This document shows, piece by piece, positions 49,128 through 61,356 of a DNA stretch of 64,000 bases (its first letter is position 1; the number at the start of each line of letters is the position of its first letter). The notes beneath the pieces are model-generated. The model had not been told where the DNA came from, ran no database searches, and saw only the letters and a program-made list of their open reading frames with translations. The position numbers were made by a program, and so were the translations under genes. The DNA comes from Melanocharis versteri (lineage: Eukaryota > Chordata > Aves > Passeriformes > Melanocharitidae): the NCBI GenBank assembly GCA_013397845.1, contig VZTG01001883.1:2925649-2989648 (forward strand), given 5' to 3'.

Positions 49128-49262
49128 TCTGGCTTGTAGTGTTACCCTGGATAGGTCACTTTCTGTCTCTGTTTTATCTGTACAATGAAGATAGTAATAT
49201 TTCCTGGATGCATAGGGAAACTATAATGCTTAGACCATTTGTTAGAAAAGCACTTTGAGACC
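49128..49262 (+). mobile_element. Ancient MIR-type SINE remnant, sense
   Basis: Order matches the sense MIR core and 3' part: GGCTTGTAGTGTTACCCTGG, ATAGGTCACTTTCTGTCTCT, GTTTTATCTGTACAATGAAG, ATAGTAATATTTCCTGG, GCATAGGGAAACTATAATG, and the highly typical AAAGCACTTTGAGA at 49247-49260. Divergence suggests a pre-avian age. The best-preserved MIR-like segment in the window. Confidence 0.65.
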
Positions 49263-52200
49263 CACAACAAAATGTAAAATATTCCTCTTCAAAGTGACAG
49301 TGTAATTTCTCCCATCATTATTGATGTCTCTGGAGAAATTATAAATCAATAGCTGAAAGGGAAAGAGTATGAGAAAAGTTCTAGGAAAATAAACATTGAA
49401 AAAAAAAAGGTAAAAAAAAAGAAAGAACAACAGAATTGTTAAATGAATAAAGAAGGTTTACTTGAATTCTTAAAGAGAACTATCTGGACTTACGTGGGTG
49501 TTTCATCGAGGGGTCAAGAATAATATGAAAGGAGCAAAGACAAATTGGAACTGTAGAATACTAGTGCAATAAACCCAAATAAATCAGTTTTAAATTACCA
49601 GATTTGTGATCCTCCAGAGAGCACTGTTGCAAGAAATCCCAGTCTCATCTCTTCCTGCCCACACACATTCTTTCTAATAAGATCAAGAAGACACAGGCAG
49701 CTCCATGGTCTATTTGAGATTTATGCAGCTATCCGAAGGAACAGGCCCATTTTTCATTCATTTTAACCCTTCCCCTGCCCTCTCCCCATTTCACTCAAAT
49801 AAAGCCAAGCAATACAGTAATGGCAGTTTCTGTCATGCAGTTATGCAGCATGAGATCCAAAAATCTTTGCTTTCCAGGTGCGTATCTCCAGAGTACAGGG
49901 AAAGGTCTGGGATTCCAGATGCTGGGGATCATCATCATTATCATCATCAAGGTAATGTAAGATCTACCATATGCTAGGAATTCTAGACAATTTCACAGAC
50001 ATGCAGTGACAAATTATATCTAGCACTGAGAAGAACGAAGCTGCTGTTCACCTCTAAGTACTTTCTCACAGCCATATATATTCTTATATCAAAAAATCAA
50101 TAGAACTCGGTAATATAAAAGACAAATTCTTTGGAAATAATCAGGGTATCTAAGGTGGTTCATTTCTGTGAAGAGTAAGCAGCTTATGCAATTTATTTTA
50201 CTAAGCTTTTTTGACAAAAAGTATTTTTCTAAAACCTCATTTGACTGCAAATTATTCATCACTGTATTGATAGCCAGCAGATATAGCTGCTAATTTGCAT
50301 CATGTCAGCTGGTGCATCGAAGTCTAGGACCATACTGGTGCAACTGACTTAAGCCAAATTCCTCAATATCAAAACAACCAAACCAAACCAAACAACAAAA
50401 GATAACTGTGATGCTAAATTAAATGAAAGACAAGAGACTGAGAACAGTTTCAAACTGAGACATAAAACTTCCTAATTTAATGTGTCTTTCTGTGTAGGAG
50501 TTTGCAAAATAATTTTTGCTTTATGTCTGATCTTTTTCAATACTTTCTCTTCCTTGAAACATACTGTTACAAAAAACTGAAGAAGTCTCCTCCTTTGCTA
50601 AAGTCCAGGACTAACTGGTGGTGTCTGTTAAAAGTGAGAGAATTATTTTAATTGTAACTAAAACAAGACCTTGCCCATATTACTCATATGGCTTTAGAAA
50701 TGCTTATTCCTTCCAGTTGTTTCTTTCTCCTCACCCTCCTGATATGTTGTTTTACTTTTTCCTATGCAGTGTCTTATTAGGTTGAAACAGCAAATACTGA
50801 AGAAATCTTGCTCTTGTTGTACCATGATATGACTTAAATGAGGTCTTCTCAGCCCTTCATGTGTCGTTCAATTTCAAATCAATTTTGGCTAAAGACAAAA
50901 TTGTTTGGCAGATCCTTACTCCATCCACTAAAATTTTGGATATCCCAGAAACAGTTCTGGTAATAGTATAATCTGCTAATTTATTTTATTGTCACTTTCT
51001 ATCATATTTATGTATTTCTCAACCTAAACTTTTAGTTTATGGAAATGACAGCTAAAAAAATAGGAACAAAAGAAAATAAGGGTAATTAGATCAAGATGCA
51101 TCCAAGGGCAAAATCTACGGAAAAGACCTCAAGTTCAAACTCAAGCTTTGCAAAGCAAGTATGACATGGGAGAGAAGAATTCAACATCCAGAATTAAATA
51201 TGATTTATTCACCAGGCCAAGAGGGAGATAGAGAAATGCAGCAGCTGTATGTTGTACTTTCAGTGATTGCGAGAGAGCTGGAGAAGAGAGCTATCTTGAG
51301 AAAAGGGTTTGTGGAAATCCAATTGAGAGTAAAAATACAAAGTTATGAACCGAAGTGTCATGTAATTAGAGAATAAAGAAAGACACTGATGCAGCCTACT
51401 CATCAGAACAAAAAAACTGATCTCTCACCACTGTGAGATTGCTATACTCACATTGTTCCGTCAGATTTGAGTGAAATAGGATTATTCATTTTGCTGAGTT
51501 CTCCTCTGTGTCAGTATATACTGCAGGCACAACATATTGAAGTCTCGGCACTGTTGTTTCCTTCATATCATTTGCAGATATACATTCTGTTCTCAACTAC
51601 ATATATTTTTTTTCTCACTCCATGCTTCTATTACATTGGAAAAGTCCAAGTAACAGTCTTCCCTTGAAATGCTGAATTTACATGTTTTCAAGGCTGCCAC
51701 TCCATGCAGAGATATCCTGCCACCACCACTGTAGATGTTGTTCCTACTTCTTTGCTTATCAGCTACATTCTAAAGCACTTACTAATGAAAAATGTGCAAA
51801 AAATCATGGCTAAATTTAATGACAATAACAAATACTTTGGTACAGTCAAAAGAGAAAATGAATATAGATATCAGATATAACTTTGAACCCACAGAGAACT
51901 GGGACTAGTCTTCTGCTCACAGAGCTTCAAAATTGTATTCTTTTAACATTTGGCCTACTGGGTATCTTTCTCAAAAGAAAGTTATACTCACTGAATACCT
52001 AATGTGCTCAGTGAGGCAGACATTTTACTATCATGTAAAAACACACGTACAACCTTCATTGCAACAGGTTAGTCTTCAAAGGTTCAGAGATTCAGTGCAG
52101 ATGCTTATAAAAACAAACCCAAGCTTCTGGTTTAAAGTTTCTAGCAATCCTGTGGGTAAAAGTTGCCTTGAATGATTTACAGTATTTCACATTTTCATTC

Positions 52201-55200
52201 TGTTCAGAAATACACTGAAGATAGCATTTGCTTTCAGCTAAAACCAAAGCCAGAAAAACCGGATAAATCTCTCTGTGAAAGCCATAAAAGTCATAGAGTT
52301 CAGTCGTGTGAGGTTCTGGCTCTGACGGCTTCCTGTGAGATATAACATTCCCCCGGTGTAGTCAGTGGGAACCAAAGAACTCAAAGTCATTTTGTCTGAT
52401 TTTGAATTGCAAACATTGCAAATTATAGAAGGTAAAACTCCATTACATGCAGGCAAAATCTTCTTTGTGTCAAGTTACTTAGAGCCATTGTTTTGAATGG
52501 AAATGGAAATGGTATCATTTTTGTGACAAAACCACTCATTCTGGGAACAAAATGGTCTTTTCTCATGGGCCCCAGTTCTCAGCCTCTTTGAAAGTGTACT
52601 TTTCATACATGAATTTGCAAATAACTTCTCATATCAGTGAAATGTATAGAGATGTTTAACTCAATAATTTCAGTCTACTGATAGTAATAGGAAATAATTT
52701 CTTTAGCTTCATTTCTAAACAACACACACAGATGTTGACTGGTGTTTAACAGTCATGTTTGGGTTTCTTCAGTATAGTTTTGTACAATCACAGTAGATCC
52801 TCATTCCGTTCTTGGAAATAAAATAAAAGGGAGACAAAGAAATATTCAAGTATTTTTTTAGGAAGATCATTTGTGTTATGACTTAAAGATTGAGGAACCA
52901 GTTACTGTTTCCTGATGATACCTAGATAAAGCAGATTTCTACAATAAAATTGAATAAATAGCAGAATTACTAAAAAATATGTCAAGGAAGACCCTGAAAT
53001 TATAGGTAAAATAAGAAGTGCAGGTATGTATAACTTTTGGTACCTTCTTTTTTTTTTTTCCCAAAAGACACTATTCATCACTGCAAATTACTCCACATCA
53101 CCTGGCTTCCAAGTTTAAGTTTGCACTTCAATAGTGCTGGGAGAAAAAGACAGATCTTTCTCTGTGATGATAGAGGATTTGAGGAAAGTATGAACATAGA
53201 CCCAGGGAAACCACTTTTTATTAAGAGGTCATTTTCTGGACAATATTTCTAGTGCCCAGAAAGAGTTTAATGCCCCAGGCTCTGTAACTCATAGCATTGC
53301 TCAAAGCATTTCAAAGCAATCTGCAACTTTCAACACTCAAATTATGTAAAGTGCTTAACTAAAATCTCTAAAGACATGGAAACTCAGATGTGCCAGACTC
53401 AATACATGTTTGTGACTGAGATTTTCCTGATGTATGACAGTATTCTTGATACATATTTGTTATTGCGAGAACGCTGGTCCTAACTGTAAATGTGTGCTTT
53501 TTCTTTATATTTGTGATTTGTTTTTATTGATACATAAGTGTGGTCTCCAATTGGGTAGTAGAAACTTGAGTTTAGGCAATTTTTGTTGTCCTACATTTAA
53601 ACCTCCATGCAGTAAAGAAGACAAGATCTCAGAAGACTCATCACAAGCAGACTGGTTTGCCTTTTATTCTGGTACCATGGTTTTGAGCAACTTTTTTATT
53701 ATTGTTACCTAGCCTTAATTTTTCATCTCTACCTAATTTCCCATCAGGGTAACAAGTTGTTTGACCTCTTGCTATTTCTATTCTTTCTACATAAGTCAAA
53801 TCAAGCATCTCTCAGGCAACGACAGTTTATGATTTTTTGCTGAACCATTCCACTGAGGCTCAGGTAATATCTTCAAAGATTCCTGAATTAGTCTTAAAAT
53901 ATTTCGGTTATAACCAAGTTATTGAGTATGACAGCTGCTGAGTCTTAACCATAAATGAGAGAACAACATTGCCTACAAGATATTGATTTATTGATCTTAT
54001 TCATCATGTTTGATAGAGATTTCATATGTCATTTACAAATTGCAAGTTTTTGTGGGTTTTGCCCTAATTCACTGTAGGTGGTGCATACTTAAAAATCCAT
54101 AAGATTTCTTAAAACAATATGAACAGCTTTTCAGATTTGTCAAATTACACCTGAGTATGTTTTACAGATTAGTTTAGAAATAGATAATCAGTTAGGAAAT
54201 CGTCAATGTTTTTACTAGAAATTATATTCTATTTGGACATTTTAAGTTACCACTTAAAATTGGATAAGGTAGAATTTAGTTTCCAACCTGTTCAGACAGT
54301 TAGTGAAGCTCTAGATGTTTAGAATATGAATCAAATGTAAGGGAGAGCATATCAACAATGTAATTTTTGTTATTACCTATCACTGATGGTTTTTTGCTCT
54401 GCTATAGCTTGGTCCTAGCCTGCCAAAGTGATTCCAGATAGTTTCAAGTGCAACATTAGATGAAGTGCATGCTAACAGTGGCAGATATGTTTAAATAATT
54501 TAACACCATATTTAAAATTTAATGTCAACAAATGTTTGTCCAGAAATATTTGAAAACACTTTGCATGAGCATTTAAACCAGTCTTACAGACTGAGCATGA
54601 ACATGTCACAGCAAATCTATCATGGGAGGTGCAGAGGTTCAGGGCAAAATGGATTTACCTGTCTTTTATTTTTAGGTCGGCTGGAGAAAGCTCATTTTTA
54701 GAACTTTATCTTTTCTAGCACTTGTCTTTCTCAGCTCAAATGCTTTTATGATCTATGTAATGCCCCTGATGTTTATCTCAAATGGAATTGTCTGAGCACT
54801 GCCAGGACTGAGAGACTCAGAAAAATATATGGTTACTTGTTTCCTCCACACCCTCTTCAAACTGAAACTGAACCCTGTGTCATCTTTTAGTGGAAAGTTT
54901 TTGGTTTGAGTTTGTTTTTTTCTTGCTCAGTTGACCACAGTGCATTCACCAGGTTATAAAACACCTTTTAAAAGAAACATATGAGGCTATATCCACTGAA
55001 CTCCAGCACCATTAAATATTTATCGATACAATAGTACACGTTTCAGTGTGAAATAAACATCAGGCTCTGCAAATTTAATAGTTTCCAGTGGAGGAAATAA
55101 AAAGGACTAAAAAAGAAGAAAAGAAAGGAAAAACCTCCCAGAGTTTCTGTAATCTCAAGAACTTGCCTTAACAAATAAATAGTTCATGATGTGCCAAAAC

Positions 55201-55746
55201 TGAATTGCCAAATGATTGACCACATCCTATATTGCACAAGGAAAACGCTGCTGTTGTTTTTACAAGTGTGTTTCATTCAGAGTTTGACTTCATTGTGTAA
55301 ATACTATGGAGCTCGCTTTTCAAAATTAACCTTTATTATAGATTAGCTGTAGACAGGGTTGGAGGGGGAAGGAAGCACAGAAATTAGGGGACAGGAGCAC
55401 CCCAGAAAGTCTTAATCCCACATTTCCTGAAATGGAATTGCTGAAGTCTAAAAAAATGTTCTAGGGGACTTAGAACAAAGAAATCTATTTTAAAAACTGC
55501 TTGCTCTTACATCTGAAAAGCAACAAGGAAAAAATATTCTATATATATATTTTCAGGCACTAGATGGAATTTCCAGGGTAGTAGATAAATACATGTTAGT
55601 AAAATCCTACTGCAGTGGAAGAATTTTACATTCATTTTTTCCAATCAAAATGTTCCAAGATATTTCGCTGTTTTGAATGAATTTTCAAAAAAAAACTTAG
55701 ATTCTGCATTTTGGTGATAATTTAATGGTGAACTCCTTGAACTGAT
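49263..55746. other. A+T-rich unique sequence, no gene seen
   Basis: Contains an ATC-triplet patch at 49928-49949, TATATATATA near 55540 and several T-runs. The 90-codon plus frame at 49705-49977, ending in histidines encoded by the ATC repeat, is not a credible gene. No other feature can be supported. Confidence 0.5.
49928..49949. repeat. Short (ATC)n microsatellite
   Basis: Seven ATC/ATT triplets, followed by AAG and GTAATG, the latter resembling a weak splice donor. Low importance. Confidence 0.8.
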
Positions 55747-57535
55747 AATCACAGAATCATAGGTTGGAAAAGACCTGTAAGATCACCAAGTCCAAACATT
55801 AGCCTTACTCATGAGTAAGACTACCACTAAACCATGTTCCTAACTGTTGCGTCTACCTGTCCTTGAACTATTCCCAGGGCCAGTGATTCAACCACTTCCC
55901 TTGGCAGCCTGTTCCAATATCTTACCATTCTATCACTGAAGAAATTTTTCCTAATATCCAATCTAAACCTCCCTGAGTGCAACTTGGGGCCATTTTATCT
56001 TGTCCTGTTGCTTGTTACATGGGAGAAGAGACAGACCCCCACCTGGCTACAACCTCATTGCAGGTAGTTGTAAAGAGCCTCCCTTTTTCCAGGCTAAACA
56101 ACCCCAGTTCCTTCAGCTGCACCTCATAAGACTGGTGCTCCACACCTTTCCTCATTTCTGTTGTCCTTCTCTGGACATGCTTCTGCACCTCAATGTCTTT
56201 CTTGTAGTCAGGGGCCAGAACCGAACACAGGATTTGAGATGTGGCCTCACCAGTGCCATGTACAGAGGTGTAATCCTTTTCCTGGTCCTGCTGGCCACAC
56301 TATAGCTGATACAGGTCAGGATGGCATTGGCCTTCTTGGCCACCTGGGCACACACTGGCTCGTGTTCAGCCATGACTCTCTGCCAGCTGGATGTTATTCC
56401 ATTCACCACCCCTCTCTGGGCTCAGCCCTCCTGCCAGATTTCTACCAAGAAATTAGTGCACACATCCAAGCCAAGAGCAGCCAGTCTGTCCAGGAGGATG
56501 GTGTGGGAAACAGTGTCAAAAGCTTTACTGAAGTCTGGGTAAACAACATCCACAGCCTTTCCCTCATCTACTAAGCAGGTTACCATGTCACAGAAGAGAT
56601 CAGGTTGGTTAAGCAGGACCTGCCTTTCCTAAACCCATGCTGGCTGGGTCTAATCCCCTGTCTGTCCTGCGACATACTCAAGATGACTTGCCCCATGACC
56701 CTAGCACCAGGTCACGCTGACAGACCTGTAGTTCCCCAGATCCTCCTTCCATCCTTCTTATAGATAGGCGTCACATTTGCTAATATCCAGTCAACAGGAA
56801 GCTCTCTGGTCAGGAATCCTAATACGGTGGAGTGGCTCAGTGAGCACTTCTGCCAGCTTCTGAGTAGTCTTGGGTGGATTCATCAGGCCCCATGGGCTTG
56901 TGCAAGTCGTAGCAGTGTTGCAGGTCATGGACAATTTTCCCTTGGACTGCTTTGTTCTGTTCCTCATCTCTATCTTCTAGAACATGGGGAAGGGTGCCCA
57001 GAAAACAACTGTTCTTGTTATTAAAGACTGAGGCAAAAAATCTTTAAGCAACTCAGCCTTTTCTTCATCTTTTGTAACTATGTTTCTCCCCTGCATCCAA
57101 TATAGGATGGAGATTTTCCTTAGCCTTCCTTTTGTTGATAATGCATGTATAGAAGCATTTTTATTGTCTTTTGTGGCAGTAGCCAGAGTAAGTTCTAGCT
57201 GGGCTTTGGTCCTTCTAATTTTCTGCCTGAATAACCTCATAACATCCTTGTAGTCCTCTGAGTTGCCTGCCCCTTCTTCCAAATGCCTTAAACTCTCTTA
57301 TTCTCCTGAGTTCCAGACTAAGCTTCCCGTTCAGTCAGGCCAGTCTTCTTCCCCATCAGCTCATCTTTTGACTTAAGGGTACAGCCTACTTCTGAACCTT
57401 CAAGATTTCCTTCTTAAAGCCTTCCTGGACTTCTTTGCCGATCAGGGCTGCCTACCAAGGGAGTCCCTCAACAAAGTCCCTAAATAAACCCAAGGTGGCA
57501 GTTCTGCTAACCACCCTCCTTACTTTTCTGAAAAG
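55747..57535 (-). mobile_element. CR1 LINE, 1.8 kb, antisense, internally deleted in the RT core
   Basis: The longest CR1 here. The 3' end is at 55747 (AATCACAGAATCATAGGTTG, complement of the octamer tail) and the 5' truncation near 57535. Read on the minus strand, ORF2 remains appear in order: the endonuclease-RT linker (57280-57000; motifs AQLELTLATATKDNK, NIVTKDEEKAELL), RT block with GIRPSQHGFRKGRSCLTNL (56660-56600), the FSKAFDTVSH block holding the first catalytic Asp region (56545-56500), then NGITSSWQ (about 56400-56378). This joins straight to CAQVAKKANAIL (56345 onward), VRPHLKSC and the 3' region. The stretch in between, which in the family carries VPQGS and the catalytic FADD, is missing: about 0.3 kb judged from family structure. 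Further frameshifts (near 56597 and in the linker) and a stop at about 56425 confirm that it is inactive. No target duplication, as usual for CR1. Confidence 0.95.
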
Positions 57536-59602
57536 TTTAATAAAACATTAAAAGTTTCTGAGAAAGAGGTGCAGCCTTTCTGGAATCTATGAATAGTTTT
57601 GAGAAAAGTGGGAAAAACATATTCTGGAAGTTGTCAGTACATTTGAGCCAGAAATATCAAAAAATCATATTAAGTTCCTAAAATTCAATAGTTTTTCAAA
57701 TTCTTTGTATGTTCCATGTTTTTCCTGCTTTGAAAAGTGAAGGGTGTTCAATAGCAATGAATTTCTGCAAATAGCTCCTTTCTAGTCTTTTGGTCTCAGA
57801 GTCTTCTCCAGCCAGGAAGATGGGGACTGACTTCTTTTCCTCTCCTACTTCACTGGGAGTAAAGGTTTTCTATTTCTGAGTCACAGACCACAGTCAGAGA
57901 TCACAGCCATTCTCCCCTTTCCCTGATTCCAGCAGGTCAGGCCTTTCACCCAGGCAATTGTATTCTTTTGTTTCTTAAGAAACCATGAATATAGAACTTA
58001 GCAAATTATATACAATCGATGGATTGCTTATTATAAAGTCAAAGTGGAAAGGAAATGGTATAATGAGTTCATGAATTCCTTGTTTTAATGTAGTATTTGT
58101 TACTAAACAAATCACTTTTCCTATCCTTCCTTTACCTTGAGCGTCAGATCCTTGATATGAACCAGAACTAATAGCACTGCCTAATGTCACAGACCATGTA
58201 TGAGTATTAATTAATTAATACATAAAAACTGTTTGAAGAACTCAGTTAATAGAAACAAGGGAACCAGTGATTATTGTTGGTATATGCTTTTCAAAATATG
58301 TATGCTCATTTACCTGGCTTTTGGGAAATCTTTTAAGCAATATAAAGAAAATGAAATCATGTATTATGCATGTGCATATCTTATTCAGATGAATACATAT
58401 TAAGGTCACTGACACTTCAGAAAAAACCTAAAGGAGTGAATTTCTATGTTGGAAATAATAACAACTCCTACCTTCTGAAAGCAACCACACTGTGTTGATT
58501 AAGAAAACGTACTGCTAATGGTATGCTTCGCATAGGTTAACTACGCTCAACAGTTCAGATCCCTTCTGAATTGTAAAGACTTTTCCTGTATGAGTGTCAG
58601 TTTTTGGGTTGTTTTTTGGTTAGTTTGGGTTGCTTGGGTTTTTTTAGTCATTATTTGCAGGGCAGAACTTTCATTTGTGCAACATTGTTCTTTGAAAATG
58701 CAGAGCTAGTATCTATTTCAGTTGCATACAACAACATCCTCCCCTGGGTTCAGCTGTGATCCAGTGATAAAAAATTGATGACAAATGTAGAGAACGGCTG
58801 GAAACTGTAAATCATGTTTGGTAAATAGTGAATGGGTGTCAGTTATGAAGACAACGAAGGGGATGATAGGAAAACTAACATACTGGAAGTGGGTTAAATG
58901 GTAGCTGACTTATTGTATGTTACAGAAACAGACAATAAGGCTGCAGGCTTGGAATGTATTAGTAAGAAGTGGAGTTTAGTCTAGTGGTTTATAGGATTGT
59001 AAGATGTGGATAGAGCTCCTAATTTCAAAATGAAATTCAATCCAAATTCAGATTATGAGATGATCCATTTTAAACCCAACATCGTATTCAAAGTGGAAGA
59101 GAATATATTGGATTAAAATTTCTGAAGTACCTGGTCGAACCTGACCTTCATTTTTCTAGAAAGTACTCTGATTTTGCTTCTTTCCGTTACAAGCCATTAC
59201 TAAAAAATAAAAAAATAAGGAAAGACAGTAACCTGCTACTGCCACAGTGAAGCAGGGTACTCTGCTGTAGAAAAAAAAGGACATCACACTTGACTGAAAA
59301 ATATCTATTGATTTTTCCCTTTCCCCACACCACTGCTCTATTGAAATTAAAGCATTTACAAATCTCTTCCAAGATGGATATTTTTCTCTCTCACGTCCAG
59401 TAATTTTCAATTATTTGCCACCAAACTATGATTCTGCAAATGTCATGATTAAGACATACCCTTGCTGTGAACTGATTCATCATTGAATGATATAATATTA
59501 GTTGCTGTCTTTAAAACTGCAAAACAGACTTAGTTCACTATGTCAGAATGGTTAATTTAAAAATGTAGATTCTGCCATAGCCTCTATATTACATTGACAA
59601 AA
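57536..59602. other. A+T-rich unique sequence between CR1 and LTR, no gene seen
   Basis: No gene recognised. A T/G-rich tract lies at 58602-58648 (GGGTTGTTTTTTGGTTAG, GGGTTGCTTGGG), similar in kind to 30602-30731. The remainder is unremarkable. Confidence 0.5.
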
Positions 59603-59807
59603 TGTTGAGGAATCCATTCAGTGCAAGGTACAGCTGCAGTGCGAGCTGCAGGTTGTGCTCTGAGTGAGGGGAGCCCAAGGCAAGAGGCCATAAACTGCTG
59701 ACCCTTAGGATAACAAAAGGCACAGTGACCTGCAGCCCAGCCAGGTGACAGGACACTCAGACACGAGAGGAGCCGAGGATCCCACCACACGCTTAAGACA
59801 CTGAGAG

Positions 59808-59815
59808 TATAAAAG
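59808..59815 (+). promoter_or_regulatory. LTR TATA box
   Basis: TATAAAAG lies about 205 bases into the LTR and about 80 bases before its ATTAAA signal, the normal U3/R arrangement. Initiation would be expected about 25-30 bases downstream, near 59838. It could act as an alternative promoter for neighbouring DNA if not silenced. Confidence 0.6.
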
Positions 59816-59893
59816 CCCAGGGTTTCCTTTGTTCAGGGTCCTTCCTCGGATGCACCCAACTCATGCTCTTATTTTTCTGGTTTTTGCACTAGG

Positions 59894-59899
59894 ATTAAA
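59894..59899 (+). terminator. LTR poly(A) signal ATTAAA
   Basis: A common variant polyadenylation hexamer just after TTTTTGCACTAGG. In the family layout the hexamer closes R; cleavage would fall 15-25 bases downstream, followed by a GT-rich region (GGTTGAGATGTCTG). It supports the plus orientation of the LTR. Confidence 0.55.
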
Positions 59900-60127
59900 T
59901 GATTTGAAGGGTTGAGATGTCTGAGATTCTGCCACGGGAAATCTAGAGTTGAGCCGGTAAGGAAACCTTGTGTGACTGGGTGAATGTAGGGTATGTAAGG
60001 AGTCATATAAGACCCATTACAGGACTGGAGCCAGACTCTGCAAAGGGGCTTTGGTCCTTGCTCAGGTGGTGCAGTTGTGACTGCCAGAGTGTCTCCTAGA
60101 TGGTGAGACAGGAAAGTTCCCTTAACA

Positions 60128-60500
60128 CAAATTATGCAATTTTGCTGTTTCTTTTGCTTTCTTGCTAAGTGATAATAGTTATGGTCATCAATCTGTTGTA
60201 TATACTTTCTAGTTCAACTGAAAAAACATTTGAAGATGTGTATGTCTAATTATTTACATAATTTAGAATTTCTTTTTAAATATATATATTTAAATGTAAT
60301 GCTAACGGACTTCTGCTTCAGCAGGTTTAGTCTTCTTTCTCCTTCACTTTCCCCCTTGCTCATCTTTTCATACCAATTTAATCTAAATTTCCTCAATCCC
60401 AGTATGAACACATAGGTTTTATGAATATAAGGGAAAAAAATCTTTCTAACGAAAGTGGTCATTGGGAAAGGTTTCTAAGAGGAGTCACAGAATATCCATG
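60128..60500. other. A+T-rich gap between the LTR and a CR1 tail
   Basis: No gene. It contains a 20-bp perfect but A/T-only palindrome at 60275-60294 (TTTAAATATA then its complement), which is low-complexity and so not remarkable. Confidence 0.5.
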
Positions 60501-60624
60501 TGGATATCCAGTTGGATAAAGACCTGTCCAGCTTGAGGTAACTTTGAAGTTGGTTCTGCTTTGTGTGGAGGCTTGGAGTAGACGATCTTCAGGGGTCACT
60601 TCCAGTCTAAATTATTTTATAATT
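60501..60624 (+). mobile_element. Short CR1 3'-end fragment, sense
   Basis: About 124 bases of a CR1 tail: GGATATCCAGTTGGATAAAG, GACCTGTCCAGCTTGAGGTA, TTGGTTCTGCTTTGTGTGGA, GGCTTGGAGTAGACGATCTT, CAGGGGTCACTTCCAGTCTA and the degraded octamer end ATTATTTTATAAT. This follows the CR1 layout ('ctgctttgagcagg', 'ttggactagatgatct', 'aggtcccttccag'). It is entirely within the non-coding 3' region and is severely 5' truncated. Confidence 0.8.
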
Positions 60625-61356
60625 TTTTTGTACTTGAATTCATTTGCCAATATGCTTAGCTGTTCCACCAGCCCATTCCTATAAGACCATTAATTTAAAA
60701 ATGGTTGGTCTGAGAAGCCAGTCACTAATTACAGGAGTGACTCGATCATTTTAGCACAACTTGATAATATCCTGAAGGCAGTATTGAACATGCAGATTTT
60801 GTGTGCTTGGTACCAAATGTGGTAAAATCTATAGCCCCTATTTTCCATCTCTGAGTGTAGATAATAATCCAGCTACCGTGTAGTCTGTGGCTAATAATAC
60901 TCGTTATAGTATTCAGAAGTAATATTCAGTCAGAAACAAGAAGACTGTCTGAGACTGTCACATTTTAGTTGTTTTTTCTGGTAAATAAACTGTTTCTTCA
61001 AAGGTGATGGAGGTCCATTTGTATTACATGTACATCATCACGTAGCTGACTTTAAATGAAATCATTTGCACATGGTGAAATCTGAACTTCTCTCTAAATT
61101 CACAAATGATGTAGCCTTGTTCATCTTGCAAGGCTGAAAGCAGTTCAGGCCAGTGTGTCCATTTTTGTCTTCTTAAATTAAACCATTCTGTAATTTAACA
61201 AAATTCTTACCCATGCAAATTTGATCCAAGATCTGTGTTGCAAGATTTAAACTCCAGCGTTGGCAGGAACACTTGAGACAGATCTCTGCTGTGAAGGATT
61301 TTCCCAGCTTGGTAACCTTTTGGTTATGTTACCAGTGTTTTTCACAGATGTAAACC
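60625..61356. other. Unique A+T-rich sequence between CR1 tail and second LTR
   Basis: Nothing recognisable on either strand beyond short open frames. Confidence 0.5.

Larger units (their letters stand above)
59603..60127 (+). mobile_element. Solo LTR of an endogenous retrovirus, 525 bp, sense
   Basis: It begins TGTTGAGG and ends CTTAACA, an imperfect terminal inverted repeat of the TG...CA type. The bases directly outside, CAAAA (59598-59602) and CAAAT (60128-60132), match at 4 of 5, consistent with a 5-bp target-site duplication carrying one later change. Inside are a TATA box TATAAAAG (59808-59815), a G+C-richer start-site region with CCTTCCTCGG, and an ATTAAA poly(A) signal (59894-59899). 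This gives the U3-R-U5 order on the plus strand. Several CpGs are retained (GTGCGAG, ACACGAG, AGCCGAGG, CACGGG, GCCGG), implying a fairly recent insertion. A strong splice-donor-like GCCG/GTAAGG occurs at 59957. There are no gag, pol or env remains beside it, so it is a solo LTR left by recombination. Family not named; a 5-bp duplication is the ERVL habit. Confidence 0.75.

Noticed and set aside
49705..49977. 90-codon plus frame with histidine run, followed by a donor-like GTAATG
   Set aside because: The histidines come from an ATC microsatellite in another frame, the donor is weak and no acceptor is convincing.
56161..56574. 137-codon open frame on the plus strand
   Set aside because: It is the antisense shadow of the CR1 ORF2 remains that lie on the minus strand.
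60275..60294. 20-bp perfect palindrome
   Set aside because: It consists only of A and T in a TATA-type run, where palindromes are frequent by chance.
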